Shown: piece by piece, positions 25,599 to 34,542 of the stretch
Layout of the letters: every line of letters begins with the position of its first letter
Numbering within the stretch: position 1 is the first letter of the stretch
DNA from: Georgenia sp. M64
GTDB taxonomy: Bacteria; Actinomycetota; Actinomycetes; Actinomycetales; Actinomycetaceae
DNA length: 64,000 nucleotides
Assembly: GCF_038049925.1 (NCBI RefSeq)
Contig: NZ_CP145809.1
Span: 1,364,001-1,428,000 of the forward strand
Direction of reading: 5' to 3'
The notes under the pieces: generated by a model
Seen by the model: only the letters and a program-made list of their open reading frames with translations
What the model was told of the DNA's origin: nothing
The model's database searches: none
Position numbers and translations under genes: made by a program

Positions 25599-26825
25599 AT
25601 GAGGGTCGATCTCCTCACCCGTGAGTACCCGCCGCACGTCTACGGCGGGGCCGGGGTGCACGTCACCGAGCTGGCACGCGTGCTGCGCCGCAGCATCGAC
25701 GTGCGGGTCCACGCGTTCGACGGTCCGCGCCCGGCGGGCGACACCGACCACGACGTCGAGGTCCCCGTGACCGGCTACGACGACCTGCCCGAGCTCGGCT
25801 CGGCCAACGCCGCCCTGCGCACGTTCGGCGTCGACCTGACGATGGCCGCGAACCTCGCGGGGACCGACCTCGTGCACAGCCACACCTGGTACGCCAACCT
25901 CGCCGGCACGCTCGGCGGGCTGCTCAACGGCGTGCCCCACGTGCTCTCCGCGCACTCCCTCGAGCCGCTCCGGCCCTGGAAGGCGGAGCAGCTCGGCGGC
26001 GGGTACGCCCTCTCGAGCTGGGCCGAGCGCACGGCCTACGAGAGCGCCGCGGCGGTCATCGCCGTCTCCGGCGGCATGCGCGAGGACATCCTGCGCTCCT
26101 ACCCGCAGGTCGACCCCGGCAAGGTGCACGTCGTCCACAACGGCATCGACCTCGACGGCTGGCGCCGGCCCACCGGCGCGGCGCAGGAGGAGGCCGCCCG
26201 GGCCACGCTCGCGCGCCTGGCCATCGACCCCGCGCGGCCCACCGTGGTCTTCGTCGGCCGCATCACCCGGCAGAAGGGCCTGCCGCACCTCCTGCGCGCC
26301 GTCGAGCAGCTGCCCCCCGAGGTCCAGCTCGTGCTGTGCGCCGGCGCCCCGGACACCCCCGAGATCGCCGCAGAGGTCACCTCCCTCGTCGAGGGTCTGC
26401 AGGACCGCCGTGACGGCGTGGTGTGGATCGAGGAGATGCTGCCGCGCGAGGAGCTCGTCGCGGTGCTCGCCGCGGGCACGGCGTTCGTGTGCCCCTCGGT
26501 CTACGAGCCGCTCGGCATCGTCAACCTCGAGGCCATGGCCGTGGGCCTGCCCGTCGTCGGCTCGGCGACCGGCGGGATCCCGGAGGTCATCGACGACGGC
26601 GTCACCGGCACCCTCGTCCCCATCGAGCAGGTGCAGGACGGCACCGGCACCCCGGTGGACCCGCGGGCCTTCGAGCACGACCTCGCCGAGGCCCTGACGG
26701 CGATGGTCTCCGACCCGGCCCGCGCGGCCGAGATGGGCGTCGCCGCCCGCCGCCGGGTGGAGGAGCACTTCGCCTGGGAGGCGATCGCCGAGCGCACCCT
26801 GGAGGTCTACCGCAGCGTGCTCTGA
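25599..26825 (+). CDS. glgA: GT4-type glycogen synthase / maltose-1-phosphate synthase
   Basis: A 408-residue GT-B glycosyltransferase using ADP-glucose. It starts with the glycogen-synthase-like MRVDLLTREYPPHVYGGAGVHV and has HSHTWYANL, VVFVGRITRQKGLPHLL (~230) and the donor-binding PSVYEPLGIVNLEAMA (~308), typical of GT4. In mycobacteria the gene divergent from glgC encodes GlgM, which makes maltose-1-phosphate. This protein has the same size and position, so GlgM activity is a real alternative to chain-extending GlgA. The ATG at 25599 has only a weak AGGA. Confidence 0.88.
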   Translation: MRVDLLTREYPPHVYGGAGVHVTELARVLRRSIDVRVHAFDGPRPAGDTDHDVEVPVTGYDDLPELGSANAALRTFGVDLTMAANLAGTDLVHSHTWYANLAGTLGGLLNGVPHVLSAHSLEPLRPWKAEQLGGGYALSSWAERTAYESAAAVIAVSGGMREDILRSYPQVDPGKVHVVHNGIDLDGWRRPTGAAQEEAARATLARLAIDPARPTVVFVGRITRQKGLPHLLRAVEQLPPEVQLVLCAGAPDTPEIAAEVTSLVEGLQDRRDGVVWIEEMLPREELVAVLAAGTAFVCPSVYEPLGIVNLEAMAVGLPVVGSATGGIPEVIDDGVTGTLVPIEQVQDGTGTPVDPRAFEHDLAEALTAMVSDPARAAEMGVAARRRVEEHFAWEAIAERTLEVYRSVL

Positions 26826-26839
26826 CGGCCGTCACCGTT

Positions 26840-26925
26840 GCGGGTCGCTCGGTGTGGCGGCTCGCTCGGTGCGGTCGCTCGGTGCGGGTCGCTCGGTGCG
26901 GCTGGCTCGGCGCCGGTCGCTCAGT
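26840..26925. repeat. degenerate 13-15 bp tandem repeat (GCGGGTCGCTCGGT)
   Basis: About six units of GCGGGTCGCTCGGT with small length changes fill the whole space between glgA and the convergent gene, reaching into its stop codon. Confidence 0.8.
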
Positions 26926-27721
26926 GCGGGGCCCGGGTGGCGGAGGCCGCGCTGAGCGCGTGCCGGGCCGCCCGGTCGACGGCGCGCAGCGCCGCCGCAC
27001 GCTCCTGCACCTGGGCGGCGGTCCGGGCCCCGCCGTCGTCGGAGGTGGCGAGCTCGACGATGGCGAGCAGCCGCGCCGCCCGCTCGAGCACGTCCAGACG
27101 ACGGGGCTCGATCGGCGGCAGCGGCTCGGCGAGGCCGGCGACCGAGATGTCGAGGAGCCGGTCGGCCAGGTCCGGGCGCTCGCGGGCGACGTCGAGATCC
27201 TCGAGCGTCTCGACGGCCTCGGTGAGGGCGAGCTGGATGTCCCGGCGCGCCTGGGAGAGGGAGTCGACGCCGGCGAGGAACAGGCTCGGCGCCGGGACGT
27301 GCTCGGTGACGTCGTGGTGCACCGACCAGGTGACCATCTCGCCCTCCTCGAAGACGCTGCCGAACCGCTCCCGCTCGGGCACCAGCACCGCGCAGGTCTC
27401 CCGCCCGGCCCGGGTGCGGCGCAGCAGCACGCCCTCCCCGGCGTCGACGAGCTCGGCCGAGCGCACCGCGGGCGCCCCCATGGGGTCGCCCGGACGGGGC
27501 AGGATCGCGGCGGTCTCGACGACGGGCCCGAGCCGCGGGATCAGCTCGGCCAGCGACCTGGCGGGCTGCTCGCCGCCGCCGTGCTCGAGGACCCGGTGCG
27601 GCTCGTCGGTGCCCGTGACCGCTCGCGCCGCGCGCCGGGCGGAGGGGACGCCGTCGACGTGGGGAAGCCAGATCGCGAGCGTCACCGATACGGGCAGCGT
27701 GAGGATCGCGGGGCCGGGCAT
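26921..27721 (-). CDS. conserved actinobacterial protein of unknown function
   Basis: A 266-residue soluble protein I do not assign. It starts MPGPAILTLPVSVTLAIWLPHVDG, has no membrane helix or catalytic motif I recognise, and the C-terminal half is helical with many Leu/Arg/Glu. The beta-rich middle (LRRTRAGRETCAVLVPERERFGSV) and the helical end suggest two domains. The ATG at 27721 rather than 27745 is favoured by the TATCGT box 6 nt upstream. It lies between glgA and an ABC ATPase, divergent from the latter. Confidence 0.65.
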   Translation of the reverse strand: MPGPAILTLPVSVTLAIWLPHVDGVPSARRAARAVTGTDEPHRVLEHGGGEQPARSLAELIPRLGPVVETAAILPRPGDPMGAPAVRSAELVDAGEGVLLRRTRAGRETCAVLVPERERFGSVFEEGEMVTWSVHHDVTEHVPAPSLFLAGVDSLSQARRDIQLALTEAVETLEDLDVARERPDLADRLLDISVAGLAEPLPPIEPRRLDVLERAARLLAIVELATSDDGGARTAAQVQERAAALRAVDRAARHALSAASATRAPH

Positions 27722-27727
27722 GGAGCA

Positions 27728-27733
27728 ACGATA
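27728..27733 (-). promoter_or_regulatory. candidate leaderless -10 box (TATCGT)
   Basis: Minus-strand TATCGT with a 6-nt gap to the ATG at 27721. Confidence 0.5.
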
Positions 27734-27800
27734 CGAGCCCGGCACGGAGGCGTCCCACCGGCCCGGCGCGCCCGCGCGGGGGCCACCGGTGCGGTCCCGT

Positions 27801-27806
27801 TAGGGT
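27801..27806 (+). promoter_or_regulatory. candidate leaderless -10 box (TAGGGT)
   Basis: TAGGGT is followed by 7 nt and the ATG at 27814, without a ribosome site. The two divergent -10 boxes are 67 bp apart. Confidence 0.5.
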
Positions 27807-27813
27807 CGGTGCC

Positions 27814-28656
27814 ATGGGTGATGTGCTGGAGCTGAACGACGTCTCCGTCCGGCGTGGGGCGAAGCTGATCCTCGACCGCGTGAGCTGGTCCGTCGACGAG
27901 GGCGAGCGCTGGGTGGTCCTCGGCCCCAACGGTGCCGGCAAGACGACGGTCATCCAGCTGGTCGCGGGCCGCCTGCACCCGACCTCGGGCACGGTGGACA
28001 TCATCGGTGAGCGTCTGGGCCAGGTGGACGTCGCCGAGCTCCGCCCGCTCGTCGGCCTCGCCTCCGCGGCCCTGGACCAGCGCCTGCCCGCGGGGGAGCG
28101 GGTGCTCGACGTCGTCCTCACCGCCTCCTACGGCATGACCGGGCGCTGGCGCGAGCAGTACGAGGACGTCGACACCGTCCGTGCCGCGGCTCTCCTGGAC
28201 GCCTTCGGCGTCGGCCACCTGGCCGAGCGGACCTACGGCACCCTCAGCTCCGGGGAGCGCAAGCGCGTCCAGATCGCCCGGGCACTCATGCCGGACCCCG
28301 AGGTCCTCCTCCTCGACGAGCCCGCCGCCGGCCTCGACCTCGGCGGTCGCGAGGAGCTCATGGGTGCCCTCGCCGAGCTCGCCGGGGACCGGCGCTCGCC
28401 GGTGCTCGTCCTCGTCACCCACCACGTCGAGGAGATCCCGCCGGGCTTCACCCACGCCCTGCTCCTGCGCGAGGGCACGGTCGAGGCCGCCGGGCCGCTC
28501 GAGGAGGTGCTCACCCCCCAGCACCTCTCCCGGGCGTTCGGTCTCGAGCTCGAGGTCGAGCGGCACCGTGACCGCTACAGCGCCCGCGCCTCGCGCGGGC
28601 ACGCCGACGACCACGGCGCCCACAGCGCACCGGGGGACCGCGACGCGCTCGGGTAG
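27814..28656 (+). CDS. ABC transporter ATP-binding protein
   Basis: A 280-residue single ABC ATPase: Walker A GPNGAGKTT (~38), a SSGERKRVQIARALM signature (~148), Walker B LLLDEPAAGLD and the switch His in LVTHHVEEIP. The signature is S-S-G-E rather than LSGGQ, as in ModF/YlmA-type ATPases. No permease gene is adjacent, so its partner is unknown, or it acts as a soluble ATPase. The C-terminal ~30 residues are His/Asp-rich and could bind metal. Confidence 0.85.
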   Translation: MGDVLELNDVSVRRGAKLILDRVSWSVDEGERWVVLGPNGAGKTTVIQLVAGRLHPTSGTVDIIGERLGQVDVAELRPLVGLASAALDQRLPAGERVLDVVLTASYGMTGRWREQYEDVDTVRAAALLDAFGVGHLAERTYGTLSSGERKRVQIARALMPDPEVLLLDEPAAGLDLGGREELMGALAELAGDRRSPVLVLVTHHVEEIPPGFTHALLLREGTVEAAGPLEEVLTPQHLSRAFGLELEVERHRDRYSARASRGHADDHGAHSAPGDRDALG

Positions 28657-28721
28657 GCGAATCCGGCAGATCGGCGCGGGCCGATCGCTAGGATCGTGAG
28701 GACATCGAGGGGAGTGTGACC

Positions 28722-29168
28722 ATGGCCTGGCTCTGGTGGCTCGGCGGCGCCCTCGTCCTCGGTGTGGTCGAGATGCTCACGGTCGACCTCATCTTCCTCA
28801 TGTTCGCCGGCGGGGCTCTCGCCGCGATGCTCATGGCGGTGCTGGGTGCGCCGGTGTGGGCGCAGATCCTCGTGTTCTCCGTCGTCTCGATCGTCCTGCT
28901 GTTCGGCGTGCGGCCCTGGGCGAAGAGGGCGCTGGACCGTTCCACCCCCGACTCGCTGACCAACGTGGCGGCCCACGTCGGGCGCGAGGCCACCGTCCTC
29001 ATCGACGTCACCGACCGGGCGGGCCGGGTGAAGCTGCTCGGCGAGGTCTGGACCGCGCGCGCCGCGGGCCACGGCACCGTCCTGCCCGCCGGCACCACGG
29101 TGCGGGTCGTGCGGATCGACGGGGCGATCGCCGTCGTCGAGCCCGTGCCCACCACCCCCTACGGCTGA
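28722..29168 (+). CDS. NfeD family membrane protein
   Basis: A 148-residue NfeD-type protein: three N-terminal membrane helices (residues ~2-62) and a C-terminal OB-fold (VGREATVLIDVTDRAGRVKLLGEVWTARA...). NfeD proteins pair with SPFH proteins in membrane quality control. The ATG at 28722 has GGGGAG 7 nt upstream. The SPFH gene follows after 31 nt, so the two form one functional unit. Confidence 0.88.
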   Translation: MAWLWWLGGALVLGVVEMLTVDLIFLMFAGGALAAMLMAVLGAPVWAQILVFSVVSIVLLFGVRPWAKRALDRSTPDSLTNVAAHVGREATVLIDVTDRAGRVKLLGEVWTARAAGHGTVLPAGTTVRVVRIDGAIAVVEPVPTTPYG

Positions 29169-29199
29169 GCCGACACCGGCCGGCCATCGAAGGAGAATC

Positions 29200-30558
29200 G
29201 TGCTCGAGTCCCTCGGCGGCACCGTCGCCCTCGTCGTCCTCCTGCTGGTGGCGCTGTTCGTCGTCGTGGCGATCAGCCGCGCCGTTCGGATCGTGCCGCA
29301 GGCGGTGGCGCTCATCGTCGAACGTCTGGGCAAGTACCAGACGACCATGTACGCCGGCCTGCACTTCCTCATCCCGTTCGTCGACCGGGTCCGCGCCAGC
29401 GTGGACCTGCGCGAGCAGGTCGTGTCCTTCCCGCCGCAGCCGGTCATCACCTCCGACAACCTCGTGGTGAGCATCGACACGGTGCTGTACTTCCAGGTCA
29501 CCGACCCCAAGTCCGCGACCTACGAGATCGCCAACTTCATCACCGGTATCGAGCAGCTGACGGTGACCACGCTGCGCAACGTCATCGGCTCGATGGACCT
29601 CGAGCAGACCCTCACCAGCCGCGACCAGATCAACGGTCAGCTGCGCGGGGTGCTGGACGAGGCCACCGGCCGGTGGGGCATCCGCGTCAACCGCGTCGAG
29701 CTGAAGTCGATCGACCCGCCGCAGAGCATCCAGGGCGCGATGGAGCAGCAGATGCGCGCCGAGCGTGACCGCCGCGCCGCGATCCTCACCGCCGAGGGCG
29801 TCAAGCAGTCGCAGATCCTCACCGCCGAGGGTGAGAAGCAGTCGGCGATCCTGCGGGCCGAGGGGCAGGCGCAGTCGGCGATCCTGCGGGCCCAGGGCGA
29901 GTCCCGCGCGATCCTGCAGGTGTTCGACGCCATCCACCGCGGCAAGCCCGACAGCAAGCTCCTCGCCTACCAGTACCTCCAGATGCTCCCCGAGATCGCC
30001 AACGGCTCCGCGTCCAAGCTGTGGGTGATCCCCACCGAGCTCACGGCCGCCCTCAACGGCATCACCAAGGGGTTCGGCGGCGTCGGTACCGGCGGGCCCG
30101 ACGGGGACGACGGCGACCTCGACGACGGCGACCACCCCACCGTCGACTTCGGCACCTACGGGTCGGGGATGGCCAAGGAGCTCGGCGAGACGACCCTGCA
30201 GGACCCCGACGAGGCGCTCGCGCAGGCCCGGGGCGAGGCCGCCCGTGCGACGTCGGAGGCCACCACCGCCGGCGAGCGGTCCGGCTCGCCCTTCTCCCGC
30301 TCGGCCGAGCGCGGCCAGGCCCCGGCCGAGAGCGAGCAGACGCGGTCCGAGCGCCGCGCCGCCGCCCAGGCTCGAGAGGACGCCCTCGAGGCCGGCAGCG
30401 AGCGTGCCCGGCTGCAGGCGCAGCGTCAGGCCGAGGAGCTCACCGAGCGCACGCGTACCAGCCCCGGCGGGGCGGGTCCGCAGGAGGGGAGCCCCCAGGA
30501 GGACACCTCGCGCTTCGCCCCGCCCGAGCCGGAGGGCGAGGGTCCGGGTCAGCGCTAG
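29200..30558 (+). CDS. SPFH domain / band 7 (stomatin-like) protein
   Basis: A 452-residue membrane-anchored SPFH protein. One N-terminal helix (~8-28) is followed by the stomatin core (RIVPQAVALIVERLGKYQTTMYAGLHFLIPFVD..., to ~residue 250) and an AEGxKQSxILxAEG coiled-coil repeat (~195-235). A long charged disordered tail (residues ~290-452) is rich in Arg, Glu and Ser. GTG start with AAGGAG 5 nt upstream. With NfeD it probably forms large membrane oligomers. Confidence 0.9.
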   Translation: MLESLGGTVALVVLLLVALFVVVAISRAVRIVPQAVALIVERLGKYQTTMYAGLHFLIPFVDRVRASVDLREQVVSFPPQPVITSDNLVVSIDTVLYFQVTDPKSATYEIANFITGIEQLTVTTLRNVIGSMDLEQTLTSRDQINGQLRGVLDEATGRWGIRVNRVELKSIDPPQSIQGAMEQQMRAERDRRAAILTAEGVKQSQILTAEGEKQSAILRAEGQAQSAILRAQGESRAILQVFDAIHRGKPDSKLLAYQYLQMLPEIANGSASKLWVIPTELTAALNGITKGFGGVGTGGPDGDDGDLDDGDHPTVDFGTYGSGMAKELGETTLQDPDEALAQARGEAARATSEATTAGERSGSPFSRSAERGQAPAESEQTRSERRAAAQAREDALEAGSERARLQAQRQAEELTERTRTSPGGAGPQEGSPQEDTSRFAPPEPEGEGPGQR

Positions 30559-30653
30559 TCGCCGCGGTCCTGACCTCCTCGTGCAGGCGGGTCAGGGCCG
30601 CGCTCGTCCGGCACACGGCGGGCACCGTGTCCCGTACCGCGCGAGCGCCCGCG

Positions 30654-30703
30654 GGCAGCCCCGCATCCGCCGGCAGCCCCGGCAGCCCTGGCAGCCCCGG
30701 CAG
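30654..30703. repeat. 9-bp GGCAGCCCC repeats
   Basis: GGCAGCCCC at 30654, then contiguous units at 30672, 30681 and 30690 and a partial fifth. The 294-bp gap 30559-30852 holds this array and presumably the promoter of the ABC exporter; I see no gene in it. Confidence 0.75.
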
Positions 30704-30852
30704 GCGTGCGCGGAGCCGGGCCCCACCGTGGCCGCCGGTGAAAAAGGACGGCTCGTCGTCACCCTCCCGGCGTAGTGTGAGTCCGGTCCGGACGGGGAGG
30801 CCGTCCCACTGCCGGCCCGGTCGGGCCCCGTCACCCGTCACTGAGAGGTCCG

Positions 30853-32601
30853 ATGCTCCTGCGTGTCCTGCGCCGTTTCCTGCGCCCGTACGGGCGGGAC
30901 GTCGCGATCGTCGTCGTGCTCCAGGTGATCCAGACCCTCGCCGCGCTGTCCCTGCCGAGCCTCAACGCCGACATCATCGACAACGGCGTCCTCACCGGGG
31001 ACACCGGCTACATCTGGCGCACCGGCGCCCTCATGCTGGCCATCACAGCCGTGCAGGTGTCCTGCGCGATCGGCGCGGTCTACCTCGGCGCGCGCACCGC
31101 GATGGCTGCGGGCCGCGACCTGCGCGCCGCCGTCTTCGGCCGGGTCCAGCGTTTCAGCGTCGCGGAGATGGGCCGCTTCGGCGCGCCGTCCCTCATCACC
31201 CGCACGACCAACGACGTCCAGCAGGTCCAGATGGTCACCGTCCTGACCTTCACCATCATGGTCATGGCGCCGATCATGATGGTCGGCGGCGTCGTCATGG
31301 CCCTGCGTCAGGACGTGGCCCTGTCCGGCCTGCTCGTCGTCGTGGTCCCCCTGCTGCTGGGCGTCATGGGCTTCATGCTCGTGCGGATGCGGCCCCTTTT
31401 CCGGCAGATGCAGGAGCGGCTCGACCGCATCAACCTCGTCATGCGCGAGCAGATCTCGGGCGTGCGCGTCATCCGGTCGTTCAACCGTCAGGGCACCGAG
31501 CGGGTCCGGTTCGCCGAGGCGAACACCGCCCTCATGGAGACCGCTCTCGGCGTCGGCCGGCTCATGGCGCGGCTCTTCCCCGCGGTCATGCTCATCATCA
31601 ACGTCTCCTCCGTCGCCGTCATCTGGTTCGGCGCGGGGCGGATCGACACCGGCGAGATGCAGGTCGGCTCGCTGGTGGCGTTCCTCAACTACCTCATGCA
31701 GATCCTCATGTCCGTCCTCATGGCGGTCATGATGTTCATGATGGTGCCGCGCGCGGAGGTCAGCGCCGAGCGCATCGACGAGGTGCTCTCCACCGACCCC
31801 GAGATCACCGCCCCGCCCGAGCCGCGCCGGCTGCCCGCCCGCGAGGGAGCCCGGCGCGGGCTGGTCGTCGAGCTCGAGGGCGCCACCTTCGGCTACCCCG
31901 GCGCCAACGAGCCGGTCCTCACCGGCATCGACCTCCGGCTCGAGCCGGGCCGCACGACGGCGGTCATCGGCTCCACCGGTGCGGGCAAGACCACCCTGCT
32001 CAACCTTGTCCCACGCCTGCTGGACGTCACCGGCGGCGCCGTGCGCGTGGGCGGGACCGACGTGCGCGAGCTCGACCCCGGCGAGCTGCGGGACCGGATC
32101 GCGCTCGTGCCGCAGCGGGCCTACCTCTTCTCCGGGACCATCGCCTCGACCCTGCGCCACGGCAGCCCCGGCGCGAGCGAGGAGCAGATCTGGGCCGCCC
32201 TCGGGGCCGCCCAGGCGCGCGACTTCGTCGAGGCCCTGCCCGAGGGGCTGGCCGCGCCCGTGGAGCAGGGCGGGACGAACTTCTCCGGCGGGCAGCGCCA
32301 GCGCCTGGCGATCGCGCGCGCCCTGCTGCGTCCCGCGGACGTCTACCTCTTCGACGACTCCTTCTCCGCCCTCGACTACGCCACCGACGCCCGCCTGCGG
32401 GCAGCCCTGCCAGCGGCGACGGCCGGCGCGACCGTCCTGGTCGTCGGGCAGCGGGTGGCCACGATCCGCGACGCCGCCCAGATCGTCGTCCTCGACGCCG
32501 GCCGCGTGGTCGGCCTGGGCACCCACGCCGAGCTCATGGCTGGCAACGAGACCTACCGGGAGATCGTCCTGTCCCAGATCACCGCGGAGGAGGCGGCGTG
32601 A
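30853..32601 (+). CDS. heterodimeric ABC exporter, subunit 1 (degenerate ATPase site)
   Basis: A 582-residue half-transporter: six membrane helices (to ~residue 310), then an ATPase with Walker A GSTGAGKTT (~377) and signature FSGGQRQRLAIARALL. The Walker B reads VYLFDDSFSALD, with Asp instead of the catalytic Glu. That substitution is characteristic of the degenerate half of heterodimeric multidrug-type exporters such as TM287/288 or BmrCD. It ends in a GTGA overlap with its partner gene. Substrate unknown; drug or lipid export are possible. Confidence 0.9.
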   Translation: MLLRVLRRFLRPYGRDVAIVVVLQVIQTLAALSLPSLNADIIDNGVLTGDTGYIWRTGALMLAITAVQVSCAIGAVYLGARTAMAAGRDLRAAVFGRVQRFSVAEMGRFGAPSLITRTTNDVQQVQMVTVLTFTIMVMAPIMMVGGVVMALRQDVALSGLLVVVVPLLLGVMGFMLVRMRPLFRQMQERLDRINLVMREQISGVRVIRSFNRQGTERVRFAEANTALMETALGVGRLMARLFPAVMLIINVSSVAVIWFGAGRIDTGEMQVGSLVAFLNYLMQILMSVLMAVMMFMMVPRAEVSAERIDEVLSTDPEITAPPEPRRLPAREGARRGLVVELEGATFGYPGANEPVLTGIDLRLEPGRTTAVIGSTGAGKTTLLNLVPRLLDVTGGAVRVGGTDVRELDPGELRDRIALVPQRAYLFSGTIASTLRHGSPGASEEQIWAALGAAQARDFVEALPEGLAAPVEQGGTNFSGGQRQRLAIARALLRPADVYLFDDSFSALDYATDARLRAALPAATAGATVLVVGQRVATIRDAAQIVVLDAGRVVGLGTHAELMAGNETYREIVLSQITAEEAA

Positions 32602-34535
32602 GCGGCCGGGGCCCGATGGGTGGCGGACCGCACGGCGGCCTGGGTGCCGCCCCGCCGGCCAAGGTCGCGGACTTCCGCGGGTCGCTGCGCCGGCTGCTCG
32701 CCGCGCTGCGCCCCGAGCGGGTGTGGCTCGGCGCCGTCGTCGTCCTCGGCGCCGTCTCCGTGGCGCTGGCCGTGATGGGCCCCAAGCTCCTCGGTGACGC
32801 CACGAACATCGTCTTCGACGGCGTCGTGGGCCGGATGCTGCCCGCGGGCAGCACAAAGGCCGAGGCCGTCGAGGCGCTGCGCGCGGCGGGCGAGGACCGC
32901 ATGGCGGACCTCGTCTCGGGCACCGGGGTGGTGCCCGGCCAGGGCATCGACTTCGACGCCCTGGGCCGTCAGATCGTCGTCGTCCTGGGTGTCTACGTCC
33001 TCTCGGCGGTGTTCCTGTGGGCGCAGGGCCTCATCCTCGCCCACGTCGTCCAGCGCACCGGGTTCCGCCTGCGTGCGGACGTCCAGGCCAAGATCGACCG
33101 GCTCTCCCTCGGCCACCTCGACAGCCGGCCCCGCGGCGACGTCCTCTCGCGCGTGACCAACGACATCGACAACGTCACCCAGTCCCTCCAGCAGACGCTC
33201 TCCCAGCTCGTGACGTCGCTGCTGACGGTCGTCGGCGTGCTCGTGATGATGTTCGTCCTGTCCTGGCAGCTCGCGCTCATCGCGCTGGTGACCGTGCCCG
33301 TCTCGGCGGTCATGACGATGCTCATCGCCAGGCGCGCCCAGCCGCACTTCGTCGCCCAGTGGAAGTCCACCGGCGACCTCGGCGGGCAGGTCGAGCAGGC
33401 CTTCACCGGGCACGAGGTCGTCACGGCGTTCAACGCCGGCGACTCGTTCGCGCGGACGTTCGACGCCGAGAACGACCGGCTCTACCGCGCCAGCTTCCGC
33501 GCGCAGTTCATCTCCGGGACGATCATGCCGGCGATGGGGTTCGTGTCGAACCTCAACTACGTCCTCGTCGCGGTCGTCGGCGGCCTGCGCGTGGCGTCCG
33601 GGGCGATCACCCTGGGGGAGGTCCAGGCGTTCATCCAGTACTCCCGCCAGTTCACCCAGCCGCTCGCCCAGCTGGCCTCGATGGCCAACCTCGTGCAGTC
33701 CGGGGTAGCCTCCGCCGAGCGGATCTTCGAGCTGCTCGACGCCCCCGAGGAGAGCGCCGACCCGGCCGCCCCGCGCACGTCCGAGCAGGTGCGCGGCCGG
33801 GTCCTCTTCGACGACGTCAGCTTCCGCTACGAGGCCGACACCCCGCTCATCGAGCACCTGGACCTCGTCGTCGAGCCGGGCCAGACCGTCGCGATCGTCG
33901 GGCCCACCGGGGCCGGCAAGACCACCCTGGTCAACCTCATCATGCGCTTCTACGACATCGACGCCGGCCGCATCCTCCTCGACGGCGTCGACACCCGGCA
34001 GATGAGCCGGCACGACGTGCGCAAGCAGGTGGGCATGGTGCTCCAGGACACCTGGCTGTTCAAGGGCACCATCGCCGAGAACATCGCCTACGGGCGCTCC
34101 GGCGCCAGCGACGAGGAGGTCCGCGACGCGGCGCGGGCCACCGGCGTCGAGCGGTTCGTCCACTCCCTCGCCGAGGGCTACGACACCGTCGTCGACGACG
34201 AGGGCGGTGCGATCTCCGCCGGTGAGAAGCAGCTCATCACCATCGCCCGGGCGTTCCTCTCCGACCCGCAGATCCTCATCCTCGACGAGGCGACCTCCTC
34301 GGTCGACACCCGCACCGAGGTGCTCGTCCAGCACGCCATGGGGGAGCTGCGCAAGGGCCGCACGAGCTTCGTCATCGCCCACCGGCTCTCCACCATCCGC
34401 GACGCCGACCGGATCCTCGTCATGGAGCACGGCTCGATCGTCGAGCAGGGCACCCACGACGAGCTCCTCGCCGCCGGCGGGGCGTACGCCGACCTGTACT
34501 CCTCGCAGTTCGCTGCCGCCGTGGTCGAGGAGTAG
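32598..34535 (+). CDS. heterodimeric ABC exporter, subunit 2
   Basis: A 645-residue partner with a normal Walker A (GPTGAGKTT, ~435) and a catalytic Glu in LILDEATSSVDTRTE. Its signature is ISAGEKQ, as in many second subunits of this class. Between helices 1 and 2 it carries a ~50-residue extracellular insertion (NIVFDGVVGRMLPAGSTK...). The N-terminal ~25 residues are Gly/Pro-rich. GTG start is fixed by the 4-nt overlap with subunit 1. The complete site is formed with the subunit 1 signature. Confidence 0.9.
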   Translation: MSGRGPMGGGPHGGLGAAPPAKVADFRGSLRRLLAALRPERVWLGAVVVLGAVSVALAVMGPKLLGDATNIVFDGVVGRMLPAGSTKAEAVEALRAAGEDRMADLVSGTGVVPGQGIDFDALGRQIVVVLGVYVLSAVFLWAQGLILAHVVQRTGFRLRADVQAKIDRLSLGHLDSRPRGDVLSRVTNDIDNVTQSLQQTLSQLVTSLLTVVGVLVMMFVLSWQLALIALVTVPVSAVMTMLIARRAQPHFVAQWKSTGDLGGQVEQAFTGHEVVTAFNAGDSFARTFDAENDRLYRASFRAQFISGTIMPAMGFVSNLNYVLVAVVGGLRVASGAITLGEVQAFIQYSRQFTQPLAQLASMANLVQSGVASAERIFELLDAPEESADPAAPRTSEQVRGRVLFDDVSFRYEADTPLIEHLDLVVEPGQTVAIVGPTGAGKTTLVNLIMRFYDIDAGRILLDGVDTRQMSRHDVRKQVGMVLQDTWLFKGTIAENIAYGRSGASDEEVRDAARATGVERFVHSLAEGYDTVVDDEGGAISAGEKQLITIARAFLSDPQILILDEATSSVDTRTEVLVQHAMGELRKGRTSFVIAHRLSTIRDADRILVMEHGSIVEQGTHDELLAAGGAYADLYSSQFAAAVVEE

Positions 34536-34542
34536 CCGGCCC

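Noticed and set aside
30021-34535. A 1504-codon open frame on the plus strand
   Set aside because: Only the part from 32598 is a real protein (ABC exporter subunit 2); the upstream part is Arg/Pro-rich shadow sequence opposite or out of phase with the SPFH and subunit 1 genes.
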